From assembly GCA_965153455.1 (NCBI GenBank), contig OZ234498.1, positions 10,912,001 to 10,976,000 of the forward strand: a stretch of 64,000 nt of DNA, read 5' to 3'. The DNA is from Sphagnum compactum. Taxonomy: Eukaryota; Bryophyta; Sphagnopsida; Sphagnales. Shown here in pieces: positions 34,288 to 46,280 of the stretch. Numbering within the stretch: the stretch's first letter is position 1; the number at the start of each line of letters is the position of its first letter. The position numbers were made by a program, and so were the translations under genes. The notes under the pieces are model-generated. The model saw only the letters and a list, made by a program, of their open reading frames with translations, ran no database searches and was not told where the DNA came from.

Positions 34288-35784
34288 GTTCCTTAAAAAA
34301 CACATGCAAAGATTAACTTCCCCTAGCATTGGTAGGAGGAATGCACTTGTGACCTATATACATTATAAAACTGAACAATAGGTATAATATATTTTAATTC
34401 CAAATTTTGAATGCTTAAGATATCCTTCATGCAAATCCAAACATGTTTGGCTTATATGCATGGATGAAATGTGGATGAAATGTATCTACCTCTCCACATT
34501 CTCATTGGGTTATGGATGTTAAGAGTGGTACTGGGGTAGGTTCAGAAAACTCCTACCTAATAGGGTAAGCAATATGAGTATATGATATCATTCATGCATG
34601 GATGCCCAATGATCATGAGACACATCAGCAAGACGGCGCCTACAACTGGCTATGACACCACATGTGGTGGGTTCCCTCCCTAGGCCAATATGTATAGACA
34701 TATGTTTATATATGTATGTATGGAGTAGGTAGGCTATGGTGACCTAGCAGCACCCACCAGGGCATCATCATCCATCCATTGGAAACCCCATGATAACTCG
34801 CCACAAGAGTTCATCCACAACTGAGTTTACCGAGGTTCATGGATCATCCATTAGAAACCCATTATGACTCACCGTAACTGTTCATCCACTACTCACTTTA
34901 CCAAGGTTTGGTTCCACGAACCTTGGTAACCTATATTCCAAACCCTCTTACTTTCATTCGATGTTACCTAGGTAAAACTAACTATGTAAGTGGGTAAGTA
35001 CCATCTTTTTTTCTTTTTTTTTAAAAAATGTGTGAAATTTTGTGCAAAGAGAAAAAAAATTAAAAAAAAGTATTTGGCATATTCCTTGTTTTTGGGAAAA
35101 ATTCGCCAAATTTGCCTGAAAAAAAAGAATTGAAAAAACTTCACCATATTTCAACTCAGATTTTAGTTTGGTAGCATTTTAAAAGCATTTAAATTGTTTT
35201 TGAGATTAGTTTTAGGAACCTAATTCCATTTGCTACTAATTTCTCACTAAATCCCTCGTGAGATGTTCATTATTGATGCAACATCAAAAAATTGCCCCCT
35301 AAAAAAAAAGATTAGTAAGTATTATATATAATAAGTAAGAGTAGGGAACGTATGTGGATTCTATGTAGGTAGGTAGGTAAGTAAGGTATTGCTGAGTACC
35401 AGGTAGGTAGATACATGTCGCATGGTTAGAAATAATTAACACATGATTTAACCATAGTTAATACATAGTTATGAGACATGAAAAAGTGTTTTTCTGTCCA
35501 TATATCATCCATCCATCCTTCAGGGTTGCTGGTTCACTGTGGCTGATTGATTACTCTCACATGCAACACAGGAGTCAGGAGAGGTTTCCTTTTGACTTGT
35601 ACTAGGCTCCTTACCCATAGACCCTCCATGTCTCCTATCTTCACCAACCATGGGGCACATGGGTTAGTTAGACCCCTTTCCCTTGTTTGACAGGAAGCTG
35701 TGTAGCTTTTGCAGGTGCTCATCCTACCTCCAAAAACTCTTAGGTGGCTGGTTCAGGTTGGTGTCCAGTTCATTCCTGCATCTA
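34288..35784. other. Gene-free stretch between two MITEs
   Basis: A local duplication is visible: ...CATCCATTGGAAACCCCAT and ...CATCCATTAGAAACCCATTA with ACTCGCCAC/ACTCACCGT following (34770-34830 and 34845-34905). TAGG/TACC-rich words occur at 35365-35410. No gene is supported. Confidence 0.45.
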
Positions 35785-36153
35785 GAGCATCTCCACTGGT
35801 GCTCAGTATGTCACTCTGGATAATAAAAATTAAATGTCTAAGTTCAGCTTTTCTTTCCGCAAGCCCACCAATAAAACTGTAACCGGAACTGCGTATACGT
35901 GGCGACTACTAATAGCCAACCACCTGGACCAATGATTTTGATCGACCAATCAGAAATACTGAGCGGCGGTCAGCTTCAATTTAGTACACTCTTTTTTGGA
36001 GGTTCACAACTATGTTGTGACCTTTACCAGCCGTGGCAAGCTGCACGAATTTGGGCAGAAAAACCAATTTCTTGATCTAAACCGGCACATTTTGACTTTT
36101 TCACAATAAATTTTCTGTCTGGAGTCACATATTGAGCACCGGTGGAGATGCTC
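35785..36153. mobile_element. 369-bp MITE with about 32-bp terminal inverted repeats
   Basis: The left end GAGCATCTCCACTGGTGCTC plus AGTATGTCACTC pairs with the right end 36122-36153, whose reverse complement begins GAGCATCTCCACCGGTGCTC. There are only a few mismatches over 32 bp. The GAGCATCTCCA terminus resembles PIF/Harbinger-type MITE ends (GGGCATCTCCA), but the flanks CTA/TTA are not an exact duplication, so the superfamily is tentative. The interior is unusually rich in CCAAT-like words. Confidence 0.8.
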
Positions 36154-39100
36154 TTAGTTGAAAGATGAGTTTCCAAACCAGTGATAAATTAATTAATTAA
36201 AAAAATTTAAGATTGTGTTTTTCAATTTTCTGATGTTGTGTCATTGGCTAGTATCACAAGAGGGATTTTAGCATTAAATGGTGACCTGCTTAGGTTTTTA
36301 GAACCGGTTTAAATAGTACAAAATATTATTAGTTTATAAAAATGCTTCCAAATTAAATTCAGAGTCCAAATGTGGCCAAAAAAAAATTACACAAATTTCC
36401 CAAAGCTTGGCAATTTTTCTAGGAAAGAAAAAGAGAATATTGCAACATATTCATTTTTCCATTTCGGCAAAATTTTGCACCTAAAAAATTCGACCCCAAA
36501 TGTGACGGGACTAATATTAAACCCGGTATCCAATATCAAAGCGAATAAGGTTCGAGGTATCCACCAACACACCATAATCCATAGTTTTCGTAAGATTTGT
36601 TTTGTTGTTGAAACTCAATGCAATGTGAACAAGGTTTTAACTATTTTGTGTTTTGGGGGGGGGGGGTTTATCATTCCCCTCGGATGAATGTAGTAGCACA
36701 CAACACTCCAATCATTTAGATCCAAGGTCAAAATATGGCCCTACCATAGTTAAAGTTGAGTGTGGTTCACTGAATGATGAGATTTTTCTTCTTTTTTTAT
36801 GAGATTTTCTTGACAAAACAACAAACAAGCCGGAAAGACCATTTTGCTTCAAAATACTTTTTTGGAATTATGGCAATGAACACAACTTTGCTCATTGCTT
36901 CGAAGTAGCCGACGCGGATAATGCATAACTTACCTATCATCATCCGATAGGTAAGGCATGTGACTCTTTGCATGGAGCGGTTTTTGCATTTTTGGGGTCT
37001 CGCATGGGTTCTTTTCACGAATGGTTTCTATGGTATGATGTAATGAGCAAAGTGAGAGAGCGACGTGGTTTGGCCATAAACATTTAGGCAACCATCCACA
37101 AGAGGAATTAGCCAAATTTGGCTACAAGTCAGAGAGGAAAGTATGAATTAAAAAAAAAATCTTGCTATATTTTGGCAACATGCTGGAACCTATTGAATAA
37201 ATATGGCAATTTCAGGGGAAAAAATAAAAATCCCTTGAAACCTGGTGACTTTGGTGCATTTTTTTTCACAAAAATCCTTTGTAGAGTCATATCGGATTTT
37301 ATTTATTTATTTATTTATTTTTGGGTTCACCAAGAGGCAAAAATTTGTCGCCAAAGAAAAAGAAAAACACTGTAAATTGTAGGACTTCATGCCTTTAAAC
37401 CCTTCATGTATTAGAGAATAATAGGCATCTAGAATTTGTGTTGATTTTTGTTTCTTGAGTTCTTATTTCATCGAGTCCCAATTAGGCTCACAAGTATGTA
37501 AACCAAAAGCTTGTTCAACAATTGTCTTATAATATTATTTGAAAAGTAGGTCTAAAAATCATTTGTGAAATCCATGTTATAATCTACTTCCATGGTAGAT
37601 TAAGTGCAACATGTATAAAAAATGCATTGGTTTTGTGAAGTCTATGGTAGATTTGAGAGCACCATATTTTTGATTTCCAACAATTGTTTTAGTCTCCTTT
37701 GCACCCAATTTATGGAAGTGAACAATGTAAAGAAAAACATGATTTTCAATGAACTTGCAGATTTCATATTAATGTACTTAATTATTAACATTTATTTCTC
37801 AAAAAATTAGGAATCCGTTATACTTACGTCAATCTTGTAATCCAAAAGAGAAAAAAAAAACATGTTTAACAAAACTTGAAAATCAATCTAATAAATATGT
37901 TTCACATTTCATTGCAAGCTTCTTATATGGTAAATTGCTCTTTCAATTGCAAGCACATGACACATAAAATATCATGACGTCTAACAGATATTCTACAAAT
38001 TTGGTAAGGAAGTGGCAAAATTTCTCCAAAGTGCCAATTTAAAAAGAAAGTGAATAGAAAACATGATTCACAAAGATGAAACCTAAGTTGAAGAACATGT
38101 TTGTTAATACAAGCAAAGAATCTCATAATCTTGGATTAAAAAAATGAAGTATGTCATTTAAGTTGGGAAATGCCACCAAATTTGTTCTAAAGTGGAAAGA
38201 ACTTCCAAGTTGGTTGCAAGGTTTATGCAACCTACCTCTAGAAACAATACTTTATCTAGAAACTATTTGTTTCTCATAAACTTTCAATCGAAGCATTTTA
38301 CAACAATGTTATGGCATTTGAAGTTTTGTTATGGCATTGGATTCAATGCTCCAAAGTGTGAGAGTGTTCTTAGCATTTGTTGTAACGAATAAAGAATAGT
38401 AGTTACAACATGGTCATGGGTTGGGAAATCTTGTTCATATTTTACTCTTTTAGCTATGTTGAAAATTAGATGCCATATTTTTTGTTGGAGCATGGATCAT
38501 ATAAATAAATAAATAAATAAATCATATAGAATTATAAAGCAACAAGATAACATGCTTACAATACGTTGTTTGTTTTTTGTTTTTGCTTTTTGAACCCAAG
38601 ATTTTGAACTAGTGGATCATGTTTTTGGAAGTGCCCTAAAATGCTTTGCTCCTACTCAAGCTCCAAAATCCAAGTCACAATTTTGGACACAAGTTACAAA
38701 GGTGACTCTAGATGACAATGCTAAGTAATAACAACAACAACAACAACAAAAAGATGAGTATCCCAAAATAAAAAAAGGAACAATATTTGTAGATCTTTCA
38801 ATCCCATTAGATCCGAGACATAGTATGGTCATGACTTTGTTGGGAAAGGTTGCCCTTACATGAAAGGTACTCGAACTGTCTCCTTGGGGTAGGCTTTTTT
38901 TGAAAGCCTGAAAGACATGTGGGAGAATGTAAACAGCCCAAGCATTTGCTTCCAAGAGATTCAAGTATTATGATTCGAGTAATAATATGGAATTTGTAGA
39001 ATAATAATTGGTTACTGAGATTTATTTATTTTTAAATTAAAAAAATAAATTCTAATGGTCTGAGTTCTGACAGACCCAATTTGAACTTTTGAGAATTTGA

Positions 39101-40299
39101 CAAATTAAAATAAGTTGTGTAAAAGGTTCAAAAATATATTTATATTTATGTTAAGAGGGAATTAATAGTAGCACAGTGAAAGAAAGGAGCTTTGACCTTG
39201 TTACACAAATGGGTCGGGGATTTCAGTGTGCAAAATTATTCAAGTGTTTTTTCAACTCACCCTTTTTAGGAATTATTTGCCATTTTTGAACACAATAGCT
39301 CTTTTTTTCTCTCTTTTTTTCCCTTTGTTGCCTTTGCCTTTGTGTTTGACCAAGTTTGTCCCATTCTTCTCCCCCGAATAGAGACCATATGATTAATGTA
39401 CACATGAGTTTGTTTTCTTTGAGTACATGGTGGAGATGGTGTGTGCATGTGGGCTTTTTCCTCCAATTTGGAACAACAACACTCTTTCTTTCATAACTTA
39501 AAAGTGGGTAGCCTACCTGCATGCATTCACAATACCACCGTACATGCCAGCCAGCAACTCGTCTCTCTCTCGGTTGGTTAGTTGAACTTCAAAATTGTTT
39601 TAAAGAATTCTGAAAAAATCTTGAGTTAGATCTTCATCATGTTCAATTATTGTTAAGCTCTTTCCCTTTACAACTCCTCACATATTAGCACGGGAACTCA
39701 GATGATCCCACACCGTATTCTCTCTCTCTACTTGTAACCCATCGATCTTGTGGTTTGTTTTATGGGTATTGCCTACCAAGGCAAAGCATATTGTGTTTAG
39801 ATTCATTATAGAGTGTATGTAGTAGCTTCAGGTTTGTTTTTTTGGCCCCTAGGTAGTAGGCCTATTTTAAAATGAGGATTTTTGAAAGATGATATTTTGG
39901 GTTGTGTTGGAACTTGAGATCAGTTATAGAGTTAAGATATCTTGAAGGATTTTGGTTGGTTTCCATTCGAGGATTTTTTCCATTTGAAGATTATATTTTT
40001 GCATGGTGAAATATTTGAATTTCCATAATTCTTCTTTTTTTTGGCCTTAAGATCCTTTTTTAATGTAAATGGCAAGGTCCCCAGCGTAGGTTATTTTTTG
40101 AAATTTTTGGGACCACACATGTTATCAATATTAATATATGAAAAAAAATTGAGTGCCAAGTAGGTTATCAAATAGCTGATCAATAACTGTTGGTTAACCT
40201 GCTGGTTATACACCAGTTAGTTATAGGGTTTTTAAAAAAAAAATGAAAATAAAACTATTATTTTTTTGTTTTAAAATTTTTATGTATTAGTATTTAAAG
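36154..40299. other. AT-rich gene-free stretch
   Basis: No exon can be supported. 36290-36400 shares words with 43270-43370 (AAATGCT.CCAAA, CAGAGTCCA.ATGTGG.CCAAAAAAA), and 37110-37150 shares AGCCAAATTTGGCTA with 43505. Together these mark an unclassified dispersed family. Microsatellites include (TTTA)n near 37300, (AAAT)n near 38505 and (AAC)n near 38735. Confidence 0.5.
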
Positions 40300-40349
40300 A
40301 TTAATAACCTACCTGGATGACCCAATTATCATCCAGGTAGGTTATTAAT
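40300..40349. repeat. Perfect 21-bp inverted repeat with 8-nt loop
   Basis: TTAATAACCTACCTGGATGA (40301-40320) and TCATCCAGGTAGGTTATTAA (40329-40348) are exact reverse complements, and the flanking A/T pair adds one more. The loop is CCCAATTA. It lies in non-coding DNA rich in GGTTA/TAACC words, possibly the core of a small foldback element spanning roughly 40150-40440. Confidence 0.85.
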
Positions 40350-42423
40350 AATTGAGTTGATAGCTACGTTGATAACCAAGTCAAAATTCAATAACCGACC
40401 AACACTGGTTAGAGTCGGCTTTAGTTGGTTTTTAAAAAAAAAATTATTTTAAAGTATTACCACAAAGGGTATCAAATACCCAACCTTTGAAAAATAAATG
40501 GACTTGCATAGTATTGATTTTCAGTCTCTAAACTTACCAATTTCTCCGAATACTTGCCTATTGTGGATAAGGCGGCAATTTTTAGAATCATTCAAGGCTT
40601 TTAACAAGACCAATGCCAACAAGTCTTAAGTACAAGGTTTTCAAAATGCAACAACCAATGTGTTTTAGGTTATGACAATTTAACTTTGGGCAAATCTTAT
40701 GGTGATTAAATGTGATGACATTGGGTGCATGATACATCACCAAACAAAAAGAAGAAAAATGTGGTGTCATCATTTTTTTGGGTTTTAATCCCAAGATAGA
40801 ATTTGAACTCGTATTGTAGTTCTAACTCATAGAACTAGCATTTAGGTGGTTGCTAATGAACTAATTCATTGCTTCACTAACTTGCCATGCCAATTCACTA
40901 GTTCCCCTCTCCTAATAAAACAAACCCAAAAAATTTCACCCACCCACCCACCCCCTTCTCCAAGCAAAAAATTGGGAGCATCTTCATTGCCTACTACCTT
41001 GGTTCAATGACTATCAAGACTCTTGTGTCATGATTATGTTCTTCCTCAATTTTCAATGCAATGCAACCACTCCAAACTACTACCCATTGCAATCACTCCA
41101 TATAGCCGCCAAATTTGAATTTTGGAGGGGTACACTCTACACTCTCCCTTTCATATAAGTTAAGAGTTTTTTCTATGAGCTATATAAAATAGAGCATTTC
41201 GAAAGGTCGAAGCTAATAATTATGGCCCTTTTCTTTTTGTTCTTACGTGTGAGACCTAGGGTTGCCAAACTATTGAAGAATAGAAAGCACAAGGGATGAA
41301 AGAAGGGCGTCAACAAACTAAAGGAATAATGGCTCATAGGTTGACTTCAATTGGAAAGCCTATTTAGTCGGTTGGAATCATGCTTGTGAGATTTGGAATA
41401 TATAATTGTAGCTTGAATGATGGTTTGAAAAAACACCACTCAATTGTGTGCAAGGTTGTCATTGTAGGTAAATCCTAAATACACTTGCATAAGAAAAACT
41501 TAGATGGTGAGAAAGTCTAACCTAGTTGTTGTGTGTGGAGGGAGGGAGGGAGGGAGGGAGGGATGTTTCCCTTATGTCTACAAAGCTAGTGATGAGGATT
41601 TGTCCACCCACTCCTCTTTTTTTGCCAAGGAGGTAGGGGGGAGGGACAAACAAGGTTTGCAATAAGGAAAGGGTAAACTTTTTAAGTACATAGAAGGAAA
41701 GGCTAAGTTTGTAAGTAGGTATGAAGTAGCCGTTTTTTTTTTTTTTTTTTTCCCCTTGGCAAAACTATGAAAAAAACAAAATCAAAAAATCAAAAATGAA
41801 ATGTATTTTGAGAGAGTTTCAATAGCCACAAATGAACCTCAAAGATTTTCTTATCTTTGGACAGATTTTCCTCCTGGAACCCTATCCTTTGTATGACCTA
41901 AAAAGCCTGATGATGCTACTACTACTACTACTACTACTACTACTCCTACCATGCCATGAGAGACATGGAGTGGAGCAAAAAAGTTTGGGTTTGTTGCTTG
42001 TTTGTTGTTGTAAATGTTTTCCTTGTTTAGAAAGCAACACATCCAACAATGATTGAAGTATGGAATATATAGAAGGAGGGTAGTCTAACTCACATGGAAA
42101 ATTGCAAAGAAAGAAAGAAAGAAAGAAAGAAAAAGCATGCCAACTTTATTATGCATGGCATGCTATAGCCTACTAGATAGATAGACACATTCTAGTGTCC
42201 TTCCTGCCACCTTTTGTATTTCTGGTTGCTTCTTTTGTCTCTTGTGTAGGATAGAGAGAGAAGACAAATTTCTCTTAGTAAGAAGAGCCTACTCATGCTA
42301 AGCCTACTGGCCCTTGTTAGGGTGGGTTCTATCTTGTATAGGACATAAGGATACCTTATACAAGGTACTACTCCATGTGTCATACTGGGTTTAGGGTGCC
42401 TTGTGTGGCCCACCCAGTTTAAA

Positions 42424-42446
42424 ACCTAAACCCTAAACCCTAAACA
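42424..42446. repeat. Short interstitial telomere-type tract (CCCTAAA)n
   Basis: CCTAAACCCTAAACCCTAAA gives nearly three units of the plant telomere repeat. A second tract in the opposite orientation, (TTTAGGG)n, lies near 43224-43243, about 0.8 kb away. Confidence 0.8.
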
Positions 42447-43223
42447 GTATTCTTTGGTGTAGGGTATTATTATAAAGTCCATGCAAGATGGAGCCAAGTG
42501 CAGGCTCAAAACCTGGTGAAGGCGGCATATACCTCTCGGTTATCAACCTGGGTATGTACACTTGCTTAAATCCCATTGGTTCTCAAAATTCAAAGAATTG
42601 GTTTTGATGTATAACTACCGTTCTCACCAAAACCAAGAATCGGGCAGAGAACCGCTGGTTCTTTCACGAAAATCAATGGGTTTTTAAAAAGGTTTTTTTG
42701 AAATATCCGACACTAGCGCTTCTTCTTCGATTTCGAATTCTTTTCAAAGAACTAGAGTCACCCATTCTTTTGATTTTGGAATATTTGAAAGAACTGGAAC
42801 TGGCGGTTCTTAAGAAATGGAAAGAACCTCCCAACACCAGGGGGGGGGGAAGAGCTTTAGGTTCTCAAGATCGTCCTTAAGGGTCATAGGGTGGCCAAGG
42901 GTGTACCCCAAAAATACTTGACTGCCTGCCTTCATTGAGCAGGATGGCTCAAACATCCTCAACCCTATGAACTCAAGGGTGACCTCAAAGTCAAGTAGTA
43001 GTAGAGCTTCCTCTCCACATAGTTGAGTCAGGATCAGAAGAGGAGGAAAAGCTTTAAGGTTCATTGCATGATTGTCAAGATCACCCTTGAGGTCATAGGG
43101 TGGCTGAGGGTGTACCCCACCCACCTACCTGCCTCTTCTATTGCCCTTGTGGTTGAGCAAGAGGCATCATGTAGGTGGAGTACATTTCCACCAAAGGGTG
43201 ATCCAAGGGTTATGCAAAATATA

Positions 43224-43243
43224 AGGGTTTAGGGTTTAGGGTT
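43224..43243. repeat. Short interstitial telomere-type tract (TTTAGGG)n
   Basis: The sequence AGGGTTTAGGGTTTAGGGTT is the reverse orientation of the tract at 42424-42446, so the two face each other with a 0.8-kb segment between them. Confidence 0.8.
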
Positions 43244-45733
43244 TTAACCATTTAATGACAACATGTTTTAAGAAACCCATTTATGTAAATAGTGTAAAAA
43301 CTAGTTTTAAAAATGCTACCAAACTAAAATCAGAGTCCACATGTGGACCAAAAAAATTGATAATCTTTTTTTCGCAAAAATAAACTATTGTGACAAAACA
43401 TTCCTTTTTTTTCACATTAAAACACTCCTCCAGACAGCATTTAAAACCAGTTTATCATGGAGTGAGATAAGGTGATGATAATCCTAAAAAAGAAAAAAGT
43501 TTTAGCCAAATTTGGCTATAAATGAATAATTAAAGTAAACTGGAGCATGAATGTTTTTTGAAGTATGGCAACCAAAAATCCTGAGAATCAATCACTTTTT
43601 TCCTTGAAAGAGCAAATTTTCACCACGTGACACAAATTTTGCACATGAAAAAAAAGCGCTAAAAAATCCACAATCACAAGAAGTGAAAGAAGCTTAAGAT
43701 TCTTGACATGACACGGAGCTACTATACGGACTCCGCTTGCCTTTGGTTGCAACCTACCATGATTGCAATGGTATTCATTCATTCCCATCTCCAGAGTACA
43801 TACTTTTGACTAACTCGTGTGTTGAAGTGGACTTTACTTTAGAGTGATCCCCCACCACATTACACCCATTCAAAACTAGCTTAGTTTTTGTCCCTTTCTC
43901 CCTCCACACATAAGAAGCGAAGTGACTTTTGCAGCCCCCCACCACCCATGTGGTGAGGACGAGAGATTTGGTGACCAACAAATTGTTTTTTGCAGTGATG
44001 TATGAGCTGTAAGTGAAACAAAGGAATATTGGCAGAGTTCTGGATGCTCGAAAGGTGGGTGGTTGCTGAATTGTCTGGAAACAAAGTCTTTTTTCTTGGT
44101 ACCAAAGGATGAACCAACATACGGGTTGAAATCTTAACCCTTTTTGTTTTTGATACCCACATTAAAATTTAGCATGACAATGAATAACATTTCTATAATT
44201 CCTTATATCTTATTTTATGCAATGGTAATTGATGATTTCAAATGAAGAATTCCAATTTTAATTTCTAAACAAAGAGATTGGGAGAGGGGGGAAAAAAAAA
44301 AAAAAAAAAGTTCATAAAAAGATTTTTTTATTATTCGTTCAAATTCCAAATATTGTGTCCGAGCCCTTTTTGGTAGTACTAAGAAATTAGAAATTATTGT
44401 CCATTTGTCAAGAAATCTATTTCCCATTTTGGAAGCAAGCATCAAGAATGTTTATCCCCCTCCTCTTCTTCGTTCCTCGAAGCATGAGTTTTGAGCATGT
44501 TTCTTTATCACTTGCCTATCTCATCAAGTGTTTTCTACATGATATACGGAAAAATGCACAATGATTGATGTGCATGAAGTATGACACGTCTAGAATGAAT
44601 GAAGGGGAGGCATTACTCACTTCCTTGCACTATCTTCTACACAACCAAGGGAACTAAAATACAAAAGTTCAATCTTGATTGTATATCCACTTTAGGTTTT
44701 TCTCACACACAATCTACAATGAGATAGCCCTAGCAAGCTCAATCACTTCAAATGATACAAACCGGGGACTATAATAGTCATGGATAAATGTCTTACAAGC
44801 ACATCAACCGATCAACTATAACCTTATGAATCCTGGTCAATTGGCTTTCAATTAGGGTCACAAGATTTTCATTCACTTTTTCCATTTCATAGGACTAAGT
44901 CTAAAAATTTGTCCCAATGCACGAAATGAATGTGTAGCTCACTCTTATTGCATCACAAAAAGTTCCTCATCATTAAACCCCTAACAAATTTTATTTTTTT
45001 AAAAAAAAAAAAAAACTACCTCATCACAATAATTGATGTATTAGTCACTAGTGGGTCTAAACACATAACTAGGGTCCCTATGTTCCATAATTAAGTTTCA
45101 CTTTGCACCTTCATTCCACTTGGATAGAATTAATAGGAAAAGGGAAGGGAGGGGAGGGGAGGGGAGGGGGGTGGTGGCTATTCTCAGCCTGGGCAAAAAG
45201 GGCTACTTAAAAGGGTTTAGGGAAGGGGATAGGGAACAAAAGGAACTCCAAAAATATATAATAAAATTGGATTAAGTAAATTGGTTCCATTGCATCATGT
45301 TTCCCAATAAATGTTCCTAATGGTGTTCCCAATGTGCTCCCAATGATGTTCTCAAATGAGTTTCCTGTGCATATGTATTTATAATTTTGTCTTGTATGTT
45401 ATGACTCAAAACATGTTTTTGTCTCATATTAACATGCTTAGTGTCAAATGTTCCCCCAACTTGTTCCCACACAAGTTCCCACGTGTCCCTCTACTATGCG
45501 TTCCTCAAAGAATATGATCTCAAAAAGTTATTTAGTTATCATATGTGTTGGGTAGGTAGGTAGGTATGACACTCTCTTTTTAAAAGAAGAAATTATAAAC
45601 CCAAGTAATGTACATAACAACTTTGAGAAAATTATTGCAAGTGAAATCGATTTTTCCCCCCCACCTTTTTTATTTTGGTCACTCTTTTGACTTCAAAAGG
45701 CGCGTTGGGGTGGGGGGGAGTTGGGGAAACAGT

Positions 45734-45826
45734 GTGGGGCCGTTAAGCGACTCACTGTGGGGCCGACCCCAAGCAGCGGGGTGGCGGGTCTCAGTGTGGG
45801 GCCGCTAAGTGACCCACGGTGGGACC
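45734..45826 (+). promoter_or_regulatory. Four TCP-type GTGGGNCC sites as two 23-bp-spaced pairs
   Basis: GTGGGGCC occurs at 45734-45741, 45757-45764 and 45796-45803, and GTGGGACC at 45819-45826. Each pair is spaced 23 bp and the pairs are 62 bp apart, as a tandem duplication containing GCCG(T/C)TAAG(C/T)GAC. GTGGGNCC is the binding consensus of class I TCP factors (established). The sites lie about 455-550 bp upstream of the oxidase ATG. No binding evidence exists here. Confidence 0.55.
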
Positions 45827-46280
45827 GTCTCTCTCGCTCGTCCATATTTGGGGACTGCGAGAGCTGCACTGGAATCTCAGATCAGCACTCTCGAGTCCTC
45901 CTCTGAACACTCTCTCTGGCAGCAGCAGCAGCAAGCACATTGCAAAGCAGCTCGCCATCTCTAGTCGAACTCTAGCTGTGAATCCGTCAATAGCTAAGAT
46001 CAGTTTGTGAAGCTGCTTTTGTAATTTTCATTTTGCAGAATTCCTGGCAACGTTTTCTAAGAAGCTGAGAATATTGTATAGTCTCCAAGACGTTGTTCAC
46101 GCTCAGCCTGCTGCATGCAAGTCTGCTCCAGAATCATCAGGAAACGAATAGTAACCATAGCAGCTAGACTGCTGAGCTGCTGCTGATCTCCACTCCATAT
46201 TCTCGACGTGGTGTGTATACTGTAACTATATTTGACGTCGCTGCGCCGGTGAAGTGTATAGTTAGTTAGACGTTGTTGTG

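Larger units (their letters stand above)
40350..45720. other. Gene-free stretch rich in microsatellites
   Basis: Visible simple repeats are (GGGA)n at about 41540-41563, poly-T at about 41733-41751, (CTA)n at about 41915-41944, (GAAA)n at about 42108-42132, (GGGGA)n near 45150 and (GTAG)n near 45551. An 80-90-bp direct repeat (AAGCTTTA.GGTTC, then GTCATAGGGTGGC and GGGTGTACCCC) lies at about 42850-42915 and 43050-43118. No exon is supported. Confidence 0.5.
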
